Shown here: positions 63,188 to 64,000 of the stretch, in pieces
Layout of the letters: the number at the start of each line of letters is the position of its first letter
Numbering within the stretch: the stretch's first letter is position 1
Source: Paraburkholderia bonniea
GTDB lineage: Bacteria; Pseudomonadota; Gammaproteobacteria; Burkholderiales; Burkholderiaceae
Length of the DNA: 64,000 nt
Assembly (NCBI RefSeq): GCF_009455625.1
Contig: NZ_QPEQ01000002.1
Coordinates: forward strand, 248,001 to 312,000
Direction of reading: 5' to 3'
The notes under the pieces: generated by a model
Told to the model about the DNA's origin: nothing
Database searches by the model: none
Seen by the model: only the letters and a program-made list of their open reading frames with translations
Program-made: the position numbers and the translations under genes

Positions 63188-64000
63188 ATGTGGCAAACAG
63201 CCGATTCCAGCGGCATGGCGCATGGCCTGGCAGGCGGTGCGGCGGATGCCGTCAGCGCGCGCTGGCCTGTGCCGCAGATTGAACGCTATCGCACGATCTG
63301 GTTGTCCGATATGCATCTCGGTAGTAGTGGCTGTCAGGTGAACTATCTGCTCGACTTTTTACAGCACACCGAATCGCAATACCTGTATCTGGTTGGCGAC
63401 ATCATCGACGGCTGGCGCTTGAAAAAAGATCTCTACTGGCCGCGTTCGCATGGCGATGTGGTGCAGGCGGTTTTGCATAAAGCCCGGACGGGAACGGCGG
63501 TCGCATATATCCCTGGCAACCGCGATGAATCCATCCGGCCGTTTTGTGGCTATGTGTTCGGTGAGGTACAGGTGCTTGAGGAGGCGTTTCATCTGACGCT
63601 GGCGGGCAAGCGTCTGTGGATCGTGCATGGCGATCTGTTCGATAGCGTGATGCAGCATGCCCGCTGGCTCGCTTGTCTGGGCGCGCGGCTTTATTCCGCC
63701 AGCTTGATGCTGGAGCGCTGCTGCAATCTTGGCCGCCGCTGGCTAGGTTTGCCGTACTGGCCGCTGTCGCAATACCTGAAGCGCCAAGTCAAGAACGTTA
63801 CCCACTTCAGCACCTCATTCGAGCAAGCGGTGGCTGATGGCACGCGTCAGCGTGGCTGCGATGGCATCGTGTGCGGCCATATTCATCAGCCGGAGATCCG
63901 CGATATCGACGGCGTGCTGTATTGCAACGATGGTGACTGGGTCGAGAGCCTGTCGGCGTTGGTGGAAACTTTAGATGGCGAACTCAAGCTGGTGTACTGG
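63188..64000 (+). CDS. UDP-2,3-diacylglucosamine diphosphatase-like metallophosphoesterase, 3' end off the window
   Basis: 271 codons are present, open to the right edge. The start at 63188 is preferred because GCAGGAA is eight bases away (another ATG is at 63182). Metal-binding motifs are complete: LSDMHLGSSGC, GDIIDGWRL, GNRDES, HGDLFD and CGHIHQP, followed by NDGDWVESLSALVE. This is the LpxH/YbbF-related branch of calcineurin-like enzymes with the long central helix pair. The usual length is about 280 residues, so little is missing. Role in lipid A or other phospholipid metabolism is inferred. Confidence 0.88.
   Translation, partial: MWQTADSSGMAHGLAGGAADAVSARWPVPQIERYRTIWLSDMHLGSSGCQVNYLLDFLQHTESQYLYLVGDIIDGWRLKKDLYWPRSHGDVVQAVLHKARTGTAVAYIPGNRDESIRPFCGYVFGEVQVLEEAFHLTLAGKRLWIVHGDLFDSVMQHARWLACLGARLYSASLMLERCCNLGRRWLGLPYWPLSQYLKRQVKNVTHFSTSFEQAVADGTRQRGCDGIVCGHIHQPEIRDIDGVLYCNDGDWVESLSALVETLDGELKLVYW

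Overview
The window looks like a chromosome segment from a Burkholderiaceae beta-proteobacterium. The evidence is high-GC coding, a ceo/bpeEF-type efflux operon, flhDC, selD plus a tRNA-Sec remnant, and gab genes. The left end carries genes for proteins built from 33-residue TALE-like helical repeats beside a NEL-type E3 ubiquitin ligase. TALE-like (BAT/Btl) proteins in this family are known from Mycetohabitans (formerly Burkholderia) rhizoxinica, the endosymbiont of Rhizopus fungi, so a Mycetohabitans-like host-associated bacterium is the best guess. That assignment is an inference.

Region 1 (1-11.3 kb) is an effector graveyard and workshop. Two paralogous genes on the minus strand (one running off the left edge) encode divergent TALE-like repeat proteins and share a conserved leader. 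Between them lies a NEL E3-ligase effector whose usual leucine-rich repeats are replaced by a Gln/Met-rich coiled coil. A decayed IS3-family element, an IS630-type transposase scrap, two AT-rich decayed LRR-type effector genes, a 3' fragment of a second NEL gene and the 3' half of a selenocysteine tRNA surround them. The region looks imported, recombining and partly decaying.

Region 2 (11.3-29.4 kb) holds a 2942-residue type V autotransporter with about 16 tandem 98-residue repeats, a lipoprotein, a secreted M23 peptidase, a copper-handling pair (DUF2946 and PCuAC-like), two small inverted-repeat elements, a CoA-transferase, an MgtC-family protein and a small exported protein.

Region 3 (29.5-46 kb) is mostly core: a membrane metallophosphoesterase, an OmpR/RstB-like two-component pair, a PlpD-like patatin autotransporter, gabD-gabT with a divergent MocR/GabR-type regulator, selD, a CDF metal transporter and a LysR regulator.

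Region 4 (45.3-52.8 kb) is a ceoR-llpE-ceoA-ceoB-opcM type RND efflux operon. The lipase-like protein lacks the serine nucleophile, and the outer-membrane factor carries an 86-residue Ala/Asn/Thr low-complexity insert.

Region 5 (52.8-56.2 kb) is a wreck of contact-dependent inhibition (CDI/FHA) genes: a hemagglutinin-repeat fragment, an orphan toxin C-terminus with a previously unlisted 41-residue membrane protein behind it, a second toxin tail with an overlapping membrane immunity candidate, and an intact IS407-type IS3 element without target duplication.

Region 6 (56.2-64 kb) contains flhDC with a perfect 24-bp terminator hairpin, a RbsD/FucU protein, a large 9-bp/7-bp tandem array, an MFS transporter, an orphan OmpR-type regulator, small unknown proteins and a metallophosphoesterase cut by the right edge.
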